Source: Chionis minor (taxonomy: Eukaryota > Chordata > Aves > Charadriiformes > Chionididae). Taken from it: DNA of 64,000 nt. Made by a program: the position numbers and the translations under genes. Below are positions 63,178 to 64,000 of this stretch, piece after piece; the stretch's first letter is position 1, and the number at the start of each line of letters is the position of its first letter. The stretch is taken from contig VZSF01002028.1 in assembly GCA_013398295.1 (NCBI GenBank), forward strand, positions 62,303 to 126,302. Reading direction: 5' to 3'. The notes beneath the pieces were generated by a model. That model searched no databases and was not told the DNA's origin. It saw only the letters and a list, made by a program, of their open reading frames with translations.

Positions 63178-64000
63178 GTGAGTATGAACCACTGATCTCT
63201 TCTTAAGATAAAATGAGAATCCATACAAAAGAGAGAAAAAAATGCATTATGAAAGCTCCCTTTTCTCTACCTGCACCCCTGACTGTCCCAGCATAACAAG
63301 TACAGCAAATCTAGGGTACCTGTGGTGGCTTACATTAAAGCCTGATGATTGCAGGGCTGTGCCACTGCCACGCTATATGGAAATTGCTTTGACCTACACT
63401 ACAAGAGCTGTTTTAAATCTGACAACAAAAGGCCCTCACCTGCTCCTAACAAAATCAGCAGCAAAACACTTATTTCTATTTACTTAAGGGAGAATATGGA
63501 ACCAGGAGGTCAAGTTCCTCTGGTTTACCAACAGCAGAGGAATGCGGGTGAACTCCCACTGCTGAGAGAAGCAGCAGACCTAAAGTCTGCCAGCTTCCTC
63601 GTGCTGCCGTGAGAGCTAATGCAGATATTGCTGTTCTGGACATCTCCCGTGGCTTTTATCACTCCTGTTATAAGTTGGCCTACAAACTTGCATATCCTCT
63701 ACAATGCATCCATTGGTCCCTATAGAAACTATAAAAAATGGGAGTGTAGAAAACGTACCTTTACACGAATGAGGAAAGTGTGTAAATCTGCTTAATCTAC
63801 GTCTGTTCCAGGAGAGCATTCAGAACAGGCAGATTAAAAAGACAAAAGCAAAGACCGAGTTTCATCTCTGAGGATATTTCAGTGCTGTCGGCCCAAGTCT
63901 CCAGACACCCAATTCAACAGCCTGAAAGGGGTCAAACAAGTTTCCTTCTAATACTGTAATGCGTTTAAGTGCCTGGAAAAACACAGGAAGTCAGGGGAGA
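63178..64000 (+). other. CYP3A: CYP3A intron 3 (partial)
   Basis: From the exon 3 donor to the window edge I found no sequence resembling CYP3A exon 4 and no acceptor joining in phase, so intron 3 continues beyond the window. Nothing else was recognised in these 820 bases. Confidence 0.8.

Overview
The window is vertebrate nuclear DNA, almost certainly avian. Three things support this: a truncated CR1 retrotransposon with the bird-type 3' end (43232-43595), a generally low density of recognisable repeats, and a FOXK1 gene lying head to head with a CYP3A gene. As I recall the published synteny, a CYP3A gene lies beside FOXK1 in birds. Nearly all open reading frames here are chance frames in introns or intergenic DNA; only four exons can be called with confidence.

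Layout. Positions 1-6609 are intron 2 of FOXK1 (minus strand). FOXK1 exon 2 is at 6610-6807 and encodes the end of the FHA domain and the linker after it. Intron 1 runs from 6808 to roughly 32.9 kb. It and intron 2 hold two ancient MIR-like SINEs, simple repeats and one possible conserved regulatory element. A CpG island at about 32.75-33.36 kb is the likely FOXK1 promoter and first exon. It is interrupted by a 112-N assembly gap, and the rest of exon 1 (most of the FHA domain) is probably missing inside that gap. The gap is flanked by a perfect 68-bp tandem duplication, a degenerate CCCTCACC minisatellite and five GGGGCC hexamers.

From about 33.5 to 59.7 kb I see only intergenic DNA: CpG-rich shores to about 35.6 kb, simple repeats, the CR1 fragment, and no exon I can recognise. 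At 59768 a CYP3A cytochrome P450 gene begins on the plus strand. Exons 1 (71 nt), 2 (94 nt) and 3 (53 nt) join in frame with consensus splice sites, and the gene runs off the right edge. A cluster of nuclear-receptor half-sites about 1.25 kb upstream is a candidate xenobiotic-response element.

The two genes are not known to act together. FOXK1 is a forkhead transcription factor of metabolism and muscle progenitors, and CYP3A is an ER-bound monooxygenase of steroids and xenobiotics. They are neighbours transcribed away from a shared intergenic region of about 26 kb. I found no CRISPR array, tRNA, rRNA, intact mobile element or undescribed gene system.
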